NCBI RefSeq assembly: GCF_021530565.1
Contig: NZ_JAKGBI010000008.1
Location: 1-64,000 of the forward strand
Length of the DNA: 64,000 nucleotides
Reading direction: 5' to 3'
From: Pseudoalteromonas sp. SMS1
Lineage (GTDB): Bacteria; Pseudomonadota; Gammaproteobacteria; Enterobacterales; Alteromonadaceae
Shown here: piece after piece, positions 26,987-37,106 of the stretch
How the letters are laid out: each line of letters starts with the position of its first letter
Numbering within the stretch: the first letter of the stretch is position 1
Notes under the pieces: generated by a model
Databases searched by the model: none
What the model was told of the DNA's origin: nothing
The model's input: the letters and a program-made list of their open reading frames with translations, nothing else
Made by a program: the position numbers and the translations under genes

Positions 26987-28807
26987 CTAGGCAATGCAGG
27001 TTTTTGGGTTTTTCGGGTAATAATGTTCAGGCTGGCGAGGACACAGTGAAAATTCACGGGTATTCTTATAGGGCAGCTTCATAAAACCAGCGACGCCATA
27101 ATCTTGGATACTTACCGTATACTGAATAATTTCTCGAAGTAAAGACGAGAATTTTTCTTCCTGTGCCGCATCTAGCAGTCGATAGTAATAGTGTATTTTT
27201 AATCTATCGCTTAATGATTCAAATATGATGCAGCCAGTGTGGTGAATTTTATTTAATTCAAATACGCACTGTATGATTTGTTTTGGTAAGTTAAGTTGTT
27301 CGTCAGGATCTTTACCATCCTCAAAATATGAATGTGGCCTTGTAACCTCTGAAGCAGTCACGTGACTGACACTATATTGCAGTTCAGGTAAGTTTTCAAA
27401 AATATACGCACCTGTATCATCTCGCTGTAGCTGAATAGTTTGGCGAGCATCAAACAAACAGCATTTAAACAGTCCTTTTTGCTCTATGCCTTGGGCCAAC
27501 ATGACGGTGGCATTAACTGCATCAGTAAAAGCGGAATTTAATGACTCATCGTGCAGCATCAAACTCGATTCAACAAATACAGACTCTGCCTGCCAGTGAA
27601 AGCTTAACCCACCAACCACCGGGTACTTTGCCAATCGACTGATGGAGGCCAAAAAGGCTTTTTCAGTATCTCCCGTATCAAACAAGAACTCTTTATAATA
27701 CCTGTCCAGCTGGGCATCGTTCACATCTAATAATTGCTGATTATGATCCGCCCTTCGCAAAAATTGTTTACGTGAACTGTACACAACGGTATCGGGCTGC
27801 TCTTGCAAATGCGTAATCCAAAAAGGAATTGGCGCCTTATTCTGTGCTTTCTCTAGGTCTGGTAAATACGCTTTAGCCATCGCAGGCATATTACGCATAA
27901 AATAGTCACCAGCGCGATCTCTCACTACTTTATCCTTACTCAACATCCCATCAATTACCCGTGCAAACTCTTTAGGTAACCCTAAGCTTGTTGCTGGGAT
28001 CACACTCGCACCAAAACGGCAAGATTGCGCACTTGCTAACGCATAAATGGTCGATGCGACTCCCTGTTCGTCAAACCGAGGAGAAGATCGAGCCCCTGAC
28101 ATCTGCTCATCTCCAATAAAGTACACATCGCCCATTCGAGCATTTGTACTGGCGATGTCTGACGACATTAAATCCATAATATTGCTCGCAATGGGTTCTC
28201 CATGCACATCAACCTGTGCATATACCGAGCTTCCCCAATCCACCAGTGCAAAAGAATCTGAAGACTGTTCCCATACTATGTTTGAGGGTTTAATGTCCCC
28301 ATGTACTATCGGCTGGGGCGACATGCCATTTTTCCGAGCTCTGAGGTCAATCAAAACATTACGAAGCTTGAGTGCAAGCTGTACTAAATCTCGGGCAGTG
28401 AATCGTCCCTGCTTGATCGATATCTGTTCTAGATCTTCACCTTTAGCACGTGCCATCATCAAAATGCCCTGCTTCTTTACACGTTCAAACGCGAAAAACT
28501 CAGGCACCATTGGGTTATCAATTTGAGATAACATGTAAGCTTCGTCCTCAAGTCTGTCTCGAATACTTTGTGCTAAAGTAATACGCGAAAACTTAAATAC
28601 CCACTCAGCGCCTCCCTCCTCGACGCCGGCAAATACAAAGCCGAACGCGCCAGAGCCAATCAATTCCACATCTTGATAACCAAGCAAGCTAAGTTGCTTT
28701 TTACATATATTTAGCCATTGACGGTGCTTTTTAGCATCATGGTGGGACAGCAAATAAATGGACTGCTGCTCATTAATATAGAAATTATGAATTGACTGTT
28801 TACTCAC
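26987..28807 (-). CDS. Serine/threonine-protein-kinase-like protein with unknown C-terminal half
   Basis: 606 residues from a GTG with GAGAAG 8 bases upstream (a GTG three codons earlier overlaps that ribosome site). The kinase fold covers about 35-320: glycine loop ELIGSGAFGFVFAG (48-61), Lys72 (VFKFSR), catalytic loop HGDIKPSN (169-176) and DWG (190-192) in place of DFG. Asp and Asn needed for catalysis are present, so activity is plausible. The HGD catalytic loop and absence of membrane helices separate it from PknB-type kinases. Residues 330-606 show no recognised domain but contain strands and several Cys/His. It stands alone between a small hypothetical gene and glnS; substrate unknown. 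Confidence 0.8.
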   Translation of the reverse strand: MSKQSIHNFYINEQQSIYLLSHHDAKKHRQWLNICKKQLSLLGYQDVELIGSGAFGFVFAGVEEGGAEWVFKFSRITLAQSIRDRLEDEAYMLSQIDNPMVPEFFAFERVKKQGILMMARAKGEDLEQISIKQGRFTARDLVQLALKLRNVLIDLRARKNGMSPQPIVHGDIKPSNIVWEQSSDSFALVDWGSSVYAQVDVHGEPIASNIMDLMSSDIASTNARMGDVYFIGDEQMSGARSSPRFDEQGVASTIYALASAQSCRFGASVIPATSLGLPKEFARVIDGMLSKDKVVRDRAGDYFMRNMPAMAKAYLPDLEKAQNKAPIPFWITHLQEQPDTVVYSSRKQFLRRADHNQQLLDVNDAQLDRYYKEFLFDTGDTEKAFLASISRLAKYPVVGGLSFHWQAESVFVESSLMLHDESLNSAFTDAVNATVMLAQGIEQKGLFKCCLFDARQTIQLQRDDTGAYIFENLPELQYSVSHVTASEVTRPHSYFEDGKDPDEQLNLPKQIIQCVFELNKIHHTGCIIFESLSDRLKIHYYYRLLDAAQEEKFSSLLREIIQYTVSIQDYGVAGFMKLPYKNTREFSLCPRQPEHYYPKNPKTCIA

Positions 28808-28844
28808 GGCGAGCACTTCTCAAACTAGTGTGATGAATATATTG

Positions 28845-28876
28845 AAAAAAAGGCCGACACTTGTCGACCTTTTTTA
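28845..28876 (-). terminator. Terminator after glnS
   Basis: On the minus strand AAAAAGGTCGAC / GTCGGCCTTTTTTT form a hairpin (one G-U) with an AAGT loop and a T-run. It also has an A-run on the opposite side. Confidence 0.8.
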
Positions 28877-28906
28877 TCATAAACGGCACATAATCTTTGC
28901 GACGCT

Positions 28907-30568
28907 TTATGCTTGTTCAATCTTAGCCCAAGAATCTCTTAAGCCAACAGTTTGATTGAAAGTTAACTTCTGCGCTTTGTTGTCACGGCTATAGTAACCG
29001 AGTCGCTCAAACTGGAAACCTTGTTCTGCGGCAGCGTTCGCTAGAGAAGGTTCTAGCTTCGCACTGTCGATGACCACAAGTGAGTCTGGGTTTAGTGTCG
29101 CGGTAAAGTCATCGGCTGCCGCTGGGTTAGGCACACTAAACAAACGATCATACTGGCGTACTTCAGCTTCGATACAGCGTGTCGCAGATACCCAATGAAT
29201 TACACCTTTAACTTTACGACCATCCGCTGGGTTTTTACCCAATGTTTCGTCATCATAAGTACAATAAATTGTTGTAATATTGCCAGCATCATCTTCTTCA
29301 ATGCGCTCAGCTTTAATGACATATGCATTACGCAGGCGTACTTCTTTGCCTAAGACCAAACGTTTGAACTTTTTATTTGCTTCAACGCGGAAGTCTTCAC
29401 GCTCGATGAAAATTTCTCTGGTAAATGGCAGTTCACGCTCACCCATATCTAAAGTGGGGTGATTTGGTGCACAAAGCATTTCAACTTTGTCTGCATCGTA
29501 GTTCTCAATCACAATTTTAACCGGATCAAGTACCGCCATCGCGCGCGGAGCATTTTCGTTGAGGTCATCACGGATACATGCTTCCAGCATCCCCATTTCG
29601 ACCATATTATCTTGCTTAGTGATACCAATACGCTTACAGAACTCGCGAATTGAAGCCGGTGTATACCCTCTGCGGCGCAGACCTGCAATTGTTGGCATAC
29701 GCGGATCATCCCAGCCTTCAACCTGACCATTTTCGACCAAGTCATTGAGTTTACGCTTTGACATCACCGTGTATTCAAGGTTTAAGCGTGAAAATTCGAT
29801 TTGCTGTGGCTTGCATTCAATGCTGATGTGCTCCAGTACCCAATCATATAAACGACGGTTGTCTTGGAACTCTAGTGTACATAGTGAGTGGGTAATGCCT
29901 TCCAATGCATCAGAAATACAGTGTGTAAAGTCATACATTGGATAAATGCACCACTTATCGCCCGTTTGGTGATGGTGTGCAAAGCGAATTCTGTAGATAA
30001 TTGGGTCGCGCAAAACCATGAATGAGCTAGCCATGTCAATTTTTGCACGCAGTACACATTCACCTTCTTTGAACTCACCGTTTTTCATTTTTTCAAACAG
30101 GGCTAGGTTCTCTTCAACAGAAGTATCTCTGTGTGGGCTGTTTTTTCCTGGCTCTGTGAGCGTTCCACGGTATTCACGTGCTTGCTCTGGTGACAGAAAA
30201 CAAACGTATGCTAGTCCTTTTTCAATGAGTTCAACAGCATAACCGTATAAATCATCGAAGTAGTTCGATGAGTAACAAATCTCACCGTCCCAACCGAAGC
30301 CTAACCACTTCACGTCGTCCTGAATAGAATGCACGTAGTCGATGTCTTCTTTTTCTGGATTAGTATCATCGAAACGAAGATTACAAAGACCTTTATAATC
30401 TTGTGCTATCCCGAAGTTAAGGCAGATAGACTTTGCGTGGCCAATGTGTAAAAAACCATTTGGTTCTGGCGGGAAACGCGTGTGGGTTGACGCGTGTTTA
30501 CCGCTTGCCAGATCCCCGTCAATAATATTTCTAATGAAATTAGTTGGGCGATTCTCTGTATCCGCCAT
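28907..30568 (-). CDS. glnS: Glutaminyl-tRNA synthetase
   Basis: 553 residues, the family length. The class I signature is [14 protein letters not shown] (near 34-47, HIGH motif), and the second motif VMSKRKL (KMSKS equivalent) is near 269. The anticodon-binding domain fills the C-terminal third. It charges tRNA-Gln. AGAGGA precedes the ATG. Last clearly housekeeping gene before the gene-poor stretch and the injection-system cluster. Confidence 0.97.
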   Translation of the reverse strand: MADTENRPTNFIRNIIDGDLASGKHASTHTRFPPEPNGFLHIGHAKSICLNFGIAQDYKGLCNLRFDDTNPEKEDIDYVHSIQDDVKWLGFGWDGEICYSSNYFDDLYGYAVELIEKGLAYVCFLSPEQAREYRGTLTEPGKNSPHRDTSVEENLALFEKMKNGEFKEGECVLRAKIDMASSFMVLRDPIIYRIRFAHHHQTGDKWCIYPMYDFTHCISDALEGITHSLCTLEFQDNRRLYDWVLEHISIECKPQQIEFSRLNLEYTVMSKRKLNDLVENGQVEGWDDPRMPTIAGLRRRGYTPASIREFCKRIGITKQDNMVEMGMLEACIRDDLNENAPRAMAVLDPVKIVIENYDADKVEMLCAPNHPTLDMGERELPFTREIFIEREDFRVEANKKFKRLVLGKEVRLRNAYVIKAERIEEDDAGNITTIYCTYDDETLGKNPADGRKVKGVIHWVSATRCIEAEVRQYDRLFSVPNPAAADDFTATLNPDSLVVIDSAKLEPSLANAAAEQGFQFERLGYYSRDNKAQKLTFNQTVGLRDSWAKIEQA

Positions 30569-31357
30569 AGGAGGTCTTTCCTCTGAATTTGTAGCTTGTT
30601 AACTGAGGCATTATTACAAAATAATCTGGCAACGAACAGCGCTTATCTACTGATACTGTAGATTTATTTCGCGTTTTGTTTAAGTCGCTTAAATTATGCG
30701 CAAATATACCTATGCGGCGCCTGTAAAAAGTGGCTGAATAAAGTAAAACGTGATTTAAAATTACACTCACTTTTCATCCATCACTTGATATAGGGTCGCC
30801 TCCCAGATAACTCAACTCATGAACTTTGGCTTCAAGTAGGGTATTTATAATTTATGTTAATACGAACCGATTGATTAAGGTGCCCCCTTCAACAAGTCAC
30901 GTACCCAATACACTCCAAGGCTCCATATTACAACAATGGAAATACGCACAATGATTGCGCGACAAAATAGCCAAGCATGGCTCCAAATCCCAAATAAAGA
31001 CATCGATAGCCTTGGTTGTGTTGAGGCCGTGACGAGGACCAATAAACGATGTCAGAGGGTCATCTTGATTGGGATAACATTAAGAATCGAATCGAGCTCG
31101 CTGTAAACGATTAGATGTGGCGGCCCGCGAAATTAAGGTTCACCTAACCACCAGCCATGGGACAAAAAAGTAAATAGGGACAAAATTACCCCGGAAGTTA
31201 CCTAAACAACTCGGACCCAGTTCTACAAACGACAGGATATTGCAACCATATTATGGATTACCAAATCAGTTCGACCGTCGTGAGCCATAATCGCGAGTCA
31301 TATAAGTAACTTAGCAATCGCGAATACAATTGAAGCTGCACGTGCAGCTTCAATAAA
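30569..31357. other. Gene-poor junction between core genes and the injection-system cluster
   Basis: About 0.8 kb with no convincing gene. The part next to glnS must contain its promoter. A plus-strand frame of 56 codons (30936-31106) has no ribosome site or family resemblance. A short direct repeat GGGACAAAA occurs twice near 31160-31185. The stretch reads as degenerate sequence, which fits an insertion or deletion boundary. No tRNA or integrase is visible. Confidence 0.5.
31329..31354. repeat. Perfect 26-bp palindrome at the end of the lysozyme gene
   Basis: Both arms are ATTGAAGCTGCAC and its exact reverse complement, with no unpaired centre. It lies immediately after the stop of the last minus-strand cluster gene and may end transcription, though only a weak T-rich tail follows on the minus strand. 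Confidence 0.6.
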
Positions 31358-31966
31358 TTACGTCTGTTCGGTCAAATATGCTAAACGTTGTTTAAAACGT
31401 TCTCTGGGCACTTTGTGCCATAACTCTTTGTCAGACATTTCTTTGCTAAATGAAGTGATATCGTTTTGTGCTACATACCGTTGTATGCGACGACGCGTTG
31501 TCGGCGTGTAGTCTCCACGATATCTTAAGTCAATAATGATGTCTTTAATTTTTGGATGTAAGTTATCCCAATCCACTGCACCATAGGCATCTACACAGTC
31601 TGGTTTCTCACAAATTCGCTTGACATCGTGCGTCATGGCCGCATAAGTTTGTTCGAATAAATTAATTTGTTCTTGATGGCTTACTTCAAATTCTTCTAAT
31701 CCATGGTCAACAATGAACTTCTGTGCAGCGTCACCGCACAGTCCCGCAGCATTTGATAACACTCGAGCAAGCTCTAGGGGTAGCCCTGCCATTAGCAGTG
31801 CATCAACGACATCGTTTGCACTTCGATGTTTTAAATCAAAACCTCGCCCTATGGTTAACCCTGAAAATTGCGACGGAACGTGTAAAGCTCGGCTATGATA
31901 TCGTCCACCTTCGTGACCCTCTTGTTCAAATGTAAACTGTCCGACATTCGGTAATTTTTTGGTCAT
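31358..31966 (-). CDS. Pesticin-type lysozyme (peptidoglycan hydrolase) in the injection cluster
   Basis: 202 residues, no signal peptide. The first 50 residues contain EQEGHEGG, and GLTIGRGFDLKHRS (36-49), the pattern around the catalytic Glu, Thr and Asp of pesticin and phage T4-type lysozymes. Thr38 and Asp44 have the same 6-residue spacing as I recall for pesticin Thr201/Asp207, and Glu14 or Glu16 lies at about the right distance in front. It ends a minus-strand run of injection-system genes. Possible roles are release of assembled particles by lysis, wall penetration as cargo or spike-bound enzyme, or a linked toxin. GGGGA precedes the ATG. Confidence 0.75.
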   Translation of the reverse strand: MTKKLPNVGQFTFEQEGHEGGRYHSRALHVPSQFSGLTIGRGFDLKHRSANDVVDALLMAGLPLELARVLSNAAGLCGDAAQKFIVDHGLEEFEVSHQEQINLFEQTYAAMTHDVKRICEKPDCVDAYGAVDWDNLHPKIKDIIIDLRYRGDYTPTTRRRIQRYVAQNDITSFSKEMSDKELWHKVPRERFKQRLAYLTEQT

Positions 31967-32012
31967 CTTTTTTCCCCAATTTACTGACTACACCCTAAAG
32001 CAATATGGTGTA

Positions 32013-32504
32013 TTACACTGTTAATATACCTATATTGGGAACAATTCCACCCTTTACAGCACCTTTACCAGAAAATTTTTCATGTGTTAACGATCGCCGA
32101 TCCGACACTAACTCATAATATGCCAAGCTCGCACTCAGCCACTGCTGTACTTTGCAGGCCGGCATGCTGTTAAGATGCTGTACCGTGCTGCTACACATTT
32201 CAGTACTTTGCTCAAGTCCCAAAAAGTATTGAAGTTCTCTTATCAAATCTTGTAACAATCCCTTGGATGCAATAAGTAATAATAAGCCCGCCGTTTTTTG
32301 ATCAAAAATTTGCGCGCCACGAAGAATCCGCCAAAGTTCTAGGCCATATAGGCCATTAAAGATCGCATATAGCTCTTCTTGGGAGAACCCATTACGTTTG
32401 AGCATCTTCCAAAGGGGTAAGTCATTTAAATGAATTTGAATTTCACTCGAGTCTGTCAAGTCAAGTGCGAATGCGTATTCGAATGCTTGTTGATAATCCG
32501 CCAC
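32013..32504 (-). CDS. Unknown helical protein of the injection cluster
   Basis: 163 residues from a GTG with an excellent Shine-Dalgarno (AGGAGG, 7 bases). Predicted almost all helical, with a leucine-rich centre (TAGLLLLIASKGLLQDLIREL), then a Cys-containing segment and a glycine-rich tail GKGAVKGGIVPNIGILTV. I recognise no family. It lies 46 bases upstream of the lysozyme gene and 81 bases downstream of another unknown, so all three may share one transcript. A chaperone, immunity protein or regulator of lysis would fit, but nothing in the sequence decides this. Confidence 0.65.
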   Translation of the reverse strand: MADYQQAFEYAFALDLTDSSEIQIHLNDLPLWKMLKRNGFSQEELYAIFNGLYGLELWRILRGAQIFDQKTAGLLLLIASKGLLQDLIRELQYFLGLEQSTEMCSSTVQHLNSMPACKVQQWLSASLAYYELVSDRRSLTHEKFSGKGAVKGGIVPNIGILTV

Positions 32505-32585
32505 AGAGTCACCTCCTCTTTCAACTTACAGGGTTGACGCTTGTCAGTGACAACTGTGAAAAATTCTTTCAAACTTGTATGGAAC

Positions 32586-33161
32586 TTAACTTAACTTCCC
32601 TCTTATTTGTAAAAACACCAAGCTTAAAAAATCGGATAACATCGACTTAAACTCACTATGTTCTTCAAAATTTGGGGGGCACGGCCAGTGAGGAAAATGC
32701 ACTTCGGATGCTGGCAGATGTTTATAATAATAATCATCAGCAAAAAATAAGGGCTGAACCTGGCTAGTCACCAGCTCAGTAATATACTTTGAGTAGATAA
32801 ACGAATGATTTGGCCGTGTAAAAATGAGAAGCCGATTTAGGCCAATGTCTGGTTCTTGTTGATTACCTGAAAATAGCAAAGTAACTTGAGTAATCACCTC
32901 AATAGCAGACTCTCCTTCAAAAAGTGTTTGCTTATCAATTTCAATTGACGCCGTATATCCTTGCTCTATTAGCAAAGTTTTTGCGGTTTCCAAATGCGGC
33001 AGAACTCTATTCTCAAACAAGCTATTCAAATGCTGTAAAAGGCTGTGCCGGTTATAATCCAAGTAGGATTGAACTTTTGATTCAGCCACTTGATATTGTT
33101 GATGGCGCACCTGATGTTCTTCGATCAGGGCACGTAAGTTTGAATAATTGTTTACAGGCAT
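32586..33161 (-). CDS. Unknown protein of the injection cluster
   Basis: 191 residues. The ATG at 33161 has GGAGAAG immediately upstream; an in-frame ATG 12 bases earlier (33173) overlaps that site. The N-terminal 60 residues form a coiled coil rich in Gln, His, Leu and Arg; the rest mixes strands and helices, ending SDFLSLVFLQIRGKLS. It does not resemble the Afp16/Pvc16 tail terminator (DUF4255), which is the component one would expect near this position. It is 226 bases downstream of the tape-measure-family gene. Function unknown. Confidence 0.65.
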   Translation of the reverse strand: MPVNNYSNLRALIEEHQVRHQQYQVAESKVQSYLDYNRHSLLQHLNSLFENRVLPHLETAKTLLIEQGYTASIEIDKQTLFEGESAIEVITQVTLLFSGNQQEPDIGLNRLLIFTRPNHSFIYSKYITELVTSQVQPLFFADDYYYKHLPASEVHFPHWPCPPNFEEHSEFKSMLSDFLSLVFLQIRGKLS

Positions 33162-33387
33162 ACACTTCTCCATTTTTAGTTGAGGTCGGATAAAAAAAAG
33201 GGTTGCCAACCCACTAAGTACCTTGCCGCTACTGGGTTGATGAAACAACGTCCTGTTTTGATCCGCTATTATTGTTTTTTTTAAAACGCGCGTGGACGTA
33301 ATTAGTGAATATTTAAAGAGAACAGCATGCTCAAGGTATCTATAGTCTTAGGCATGCGCTATATTTGATGAGTAGCTCTACAGTGTG

Positions 33388-36300
33388 TTACACACCGTAT
33401 TTCCACTCGATATTGATAAGGTCGTTACCAAGCCATGGTAATTGTGCAATCCCTAAACCCCAAGGTAGTTTCATCATTAAGATATCTTGTGGTTTAGTCT
33501 CTACGACAATGCTAACTCCATTGGCCGTTAAATTTACTTCACCACTACGACGTAAAAACATCTCCATAAATGTGTTATTTGGCATGCCTTTGAGCGCCTC
33601 CCAGCGGGATATAGAAACGTCGAGCAGTCGTTCAAGTTCTGTTTGTTCAGCGTCATTAAGTGGGGTCTCATGTTCGACCATATGTTCTAAAGGCAATCCT
33701 AATAATGCATTGATCGCATATGTTTCGTGTGCCAGCGGATCAGTACCAACCAGATAACAAAGCAACTGATGTGCTTTTTGTTGGCTCTGTTCATCACAAA
33801 ATACCGTTTGGTTTGATTCATCTTCACAAAGTAGCGCCAATTTACGAAACAGTGTTTCAAAAAATGGCCACAACAACACAATGCCTGCGTCCTCACTAAT
33901 GAGCTTCTGTGTACTAAACTGATACGCGTGCTTAGCGCTGCTCAAAGCCTGCGTTGTTTGATATTTGAGTTGCTCCAACCCAGCCTCTTGTATTCGAGTA
34001 TTTTGTTTTTGTACCTGTATTGATAATCTGCCCATCAACGCCTTACTACGATCCAAAATACGCTGCGCACTCGCATAGTATTGCCGCTCAAAGTCGTGCT
34101 CTAAGACATGGATATCTACTGCCGTTTTATCAACAGCTGCATCATTTGAGTGTGTTTGACCTTGTGCAGTGGTCTTTTCAAACACAGGGACCACATTATT
34201 GAAAGGTTGAGCATATAGTTCACCCTCACTGCGTGACAGAACTGGACCGTTCGAGCCAGCAACCCGTCTCTCTGTCAACACCGCCTTAGGTGCCGCATCT
34301 AACTGAGGCTGTTCACTCTGAGGAGCAGGACGATGTTGTTTCAATAATACTCCTTCGAGCTTTTCAATAAATTGAACGAGCGCTTTTTGTATTGACTCAA
34401 AACTACTCGCCGTTTGCATGCTGATAAGGTCTTCTAACAGATCTGCAGTCTCGAGCCCTTTAAGCGCATGACTACCATCCTTAAGTTTGGTGGCTATAGC
34501 TGATGTTACTCGCCGTTTATCCCGATATGCATCCTCAACTTGCTGCTTTGATTTATTCAAGAACGCCACCTCATTGGCATTGTCAGCTAAAAATCCAGCC
34601 CACCAAGTCGACGTTTTTTGTGTAATGCCTTCTAAGTAAGGGTTTAGGGACTTGATCCTGCTCTGCAGCTTTTGTAGCTTCGCTGAACTGAGGTCGAGTG
34701 CATGAATCATATTCGTAAGCATAGGTAACGCTTCATCTGCAGTGAATAACGTTCGCCACCGCAGGCAACACACCGCACACTCTTCTACGAGCTGATATAG
34801 ACCCACTAAACCCATATTCGAATCTAAACTGCGCATCTGATGAATCGTTTCTGCAATAAAGGCACGTAACCTAGCAAGTACCTCAAGTAAATGTACTTCC
34901 TTCAAGCGATCAATGCCCGTCACATTCACCTTTTCAGCCATTGGACTCACCTCGTCCATCGGCTGCTTTGGCTCGACACTCCTTTGGCTGGACTCGATGC
35001 TTTGTGCGATGTTGTGCTGCTCTAAAGCCACATATGTGCTGTCAACAGCTGACAATATTGAATCAAAAAACTGCTTGATATTACGCTCAATTTCTTTTTC
35101 AATGTCGCAGGAAATTTTCTCTTCAGGTCCTGTTGTTTTTACTATGTCATCGTTATTCGTCTGTATGATTTGCTCAGTGCTGTATTTCTGTACTAGTAAT
35201 TTCAGTACCTCCAAATCTGCCCCGACTAGCTGCATGTCCAAACGCGACTTAGCCACTGTATCTAGCCGCTGCTTAATGACACACAATATTAAGCGGTATT
35301 GGGCCACTTGTGCCTGGGTAAAATCCTTAGACTGCTGACGCGCGACGAGTAGAGAAACGGGCCCTTGGAGTTCAAGTATAAGGGGTACTACAGGCTGACT
35401 CAGCGTAGCATGTGTTTCCGGTGATGCGCTTAGGTCATGTACATAGCTTGCCAAAGGTGGGGAAATGAGTAACGAATTTGTTTCTAAGGCATCGTCAAAA
35501 ATATAGGACGTCGACTCAGCATCAATTTGGCTTATCGTTATTGCATTTTTCCTGTTTATCAACCAGTAGCTGAGTGCATTTAATAACGCACTGTACGCCT
35601 CTAAATTAACATTTTTTTGTAAAGGCGCACCCATCACGCGCACTGCCGCGCAATGACTCTGAAGCCGTTTTAAAATATCGCTAGGCGCATCTTCAACAGC
35701 GCACATCAACGCCCTAATTCTATTTGCATATACATAATTGAATAAACGCTCGGGCGAACTTTTAATTGCAAGGTGTTCGCGTTCCACTAGCTTTAACAAG
35801 TATTCAATTTTTTTCAGTTGTTTATTGGCTCTACTCTGTGGACAAACCAAAGCTTGCTTTAACTGCACGAGCAATCGATAGATTGGCTGCGGTAAGTCTT
35901 TTATCGCTTGTGACGAATTAAATAATAACACCCATTGTTTGCGATCGAATATGGACAATTCAGGGTTTTCACTACGATGATTTAGTAATGCACTGAGCTT
36001 TTTCAACGCGCGATAGGAAGATCGGAACCCCTCTTTGAGTTCATGATAAATAGGTATTGAATTGCCTTGCATGCCTGCTCCAAAAGATAGCCCGTTTGGC
36101 AATTCGACTTCACCGAAGCCACCAAATTCATCAATAAAGGCTTCCATTGAGGCACTGCTCATTCCCCAGCTTTCTGTAAGCAGCAACCCATATGACGCAG
36201 AAGGCTTTGCTAAGGCACTGTTGGCAACACGTGCTAATGTCCGTCGATCATTATCCTCTGGTGGATACGAAGACTTTATCACAAACCAAGTTTTTAAAAG

Positions 36301-37104
36301 CTTTACGTCACATGCTGGGCGTTTCAATACCGCAACTATTTTGTCCAATAAGACATCGTCATTGGCACTTTTGCCTGAAAACATACGATAAGCTTGTGAG
36401 AGGACTAAAATCCGTTCTTGAATTTTGCTCGAGCTACTTTGGTTTGAAAGTAACACAGATTCAAAATCAAGCCAGAATGAGAATCGCTTTTGCGTTGTAA
36501 GTTTACTGAGCACGTCGACAGACGTTGCTTGCTGTTGTGCAGCTAACGCCTGTATCCAGGTCGCTAACTGTGTCGCATCAGAACACATAGCCCGAATAAA
36601 CACATTTCGTATCGCTGGCCACTCAGCCGACTTCATTAGCGCTATAAATGCCGATTTACTGGTTGTTAAGCTTCGAATGAATGCGTCCTTCACATATTGC
36701 AAAACTTTACCATCTAATATGTGTTGAGGGATTTCTTCGGCTCTGTGTATCGAATGCGCGCCCACATTCTCCATCACAACCCCCTCAGCGTGTAGCCTAG
36801 TTTCTATAGTAAGCTTAAAAATACGGCGAATGACAGGACTAAAAACGCTTTCAAAATATCCTTGTGGATCTGCATTTAATGCATCCAAATCGATATCAGG
36901 TAACTCTATGTTAATATCATCTAAGATCAGCTGTTTCCCTGCCAAAATCCCTGTGTCAGAAATGTCGACTTTAAGTTGATTGATGGCGTGGTGAAGCCAT
37001 TTTTTTAATAGAGATTCTAGGGCAGACACACTGTACTGCCCTGACTCTATCAGCGATGAAGGGGCTTCTATATCAGCCCCAATTTGCGCGATTGCTAATT
37101 TCAT
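33388..37104 (-). CDS. Contractile injection system tape-measure-family protein (Afp14/Pvc14-like)
   Basis: 1238 residues, mostly helical. The C-terminus MKLPWGLGIAQLPWL...INIEWKYGV shows the PWG-PW...W ending typical of the CIS_TMP family, and the N-terminal IELPDIDLDALNADP resembles the family start. The family is proposed to set tube length and sit in the tube lumen. Several repeats of helix-loop-helix and low-similarity segments make it longer than is common. The start overlaps closely with the end of the fibre gene (2 bases apart) and has only a weak ribosome site, so translation is probably coupled. Confidence 0.85.
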   Translation of the reverse strand: MKLAIAQIGADIEAPSSLIESGQYSVSALESLLKKWLHHAINQLKVDISDTGILAGKQLILDDINIELPDIDLDALNADPQGYFESVFSPVIRRIFKLTIETRLHAEGVVMENVGAHSIHRAEEIPQHILDGKVLQYVKDAFIRSLTTSKSAFIALMKSAEWPAIRNVFIRAMCSDATQLATWIQALAAQQQATSVDVLSKLTTQKRFSFWLDFESVLLSNQSSSSKIQERILVLSQAYRMFSGKSANDDVLLDKIVAVLKRPACDVKLLKTWFVIKSSYPPEDNDRRTLARVANSALAKPSASYGLLLTESWGMSSASMEAFIDEFGGFGEVELPNGLSFGAGMQGNSIPIYHELKEGFRSSYRALKKLSALLNHRSENPELSIFDRKQWVLLFNSSQAIKDLPQPIYRLLVQLKQALVCPQSRANKQLKKIEYLLKLVEREHLAIKSSPERLFNYVYANRIRALMCAVEDAPSDILKRLQSHCAAVRVMGAPLQKNVNLEAYSALLNALSYWLINRKNAITISQIDAESTSYIFDDALETNSLLISPPLASYVHDLSASPETHATLSQPVVPLILELQGPVSLLVARQQSKDFTQAQVAQYRLILCVIKQRLDTVAKSRLDMQLVGADLEVLKLLVQKYSTEQIIQTNNDDIVKTTGPEEKISCDIEKEIERNIKQFFDSILSAVDSTYVALEQHNIAQSIESSQRSVEPKQPMDEVSPMAEKVNVTGIDRLKEVHLLEVLARLRAFIAETIHQMRSLDSNMGLVGLYQLVEECAVCCLRWRTLFTADEALPMLTNMIHALDLSSAKLQKLQSRIKSLNPYLEGITQKTSTWWAGFLADNANEVAFLNKSKQQVEDAYRDKRRVTSAIATKLKDGSHALKGLETADLLEDLISMQTASSFESIQKALVQFIEKLEGVLLKQHRPAPQSEQPQLDAAPKAVLTERRVAGSNGPVLSRSEGELYAQPFNNVVPVFEKTTAQGQTHSNDAAVDKTAVDIHVLEHDFERQYYASAQRILDRSKALMGRLSIQVQKQNTRIQEAGLEQLKYQTTQALSSAKHAYQFSTQKLISEDAGIVLLWPFFETLFRKLALLCEDESNQTVFCDEQSQQKAHQLLCYLVGTDPLAHETYAINALLGLPLEHMVEHETPLNDAEQTELERLLDVSISRWEALKGMPNNTFMEMFLRRSGEVNLTANGVSIVVETKPQDILMMKLPWGLGIAQLPWLGNDLINIEWKYGV

Positions 37105-37106
37105 AA

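Noticed and set aside
30936..31106. 56-codon plus-strand frame in the glnS/cluster gap
   Set aside because: No ribosome site and no known family; likely chance.
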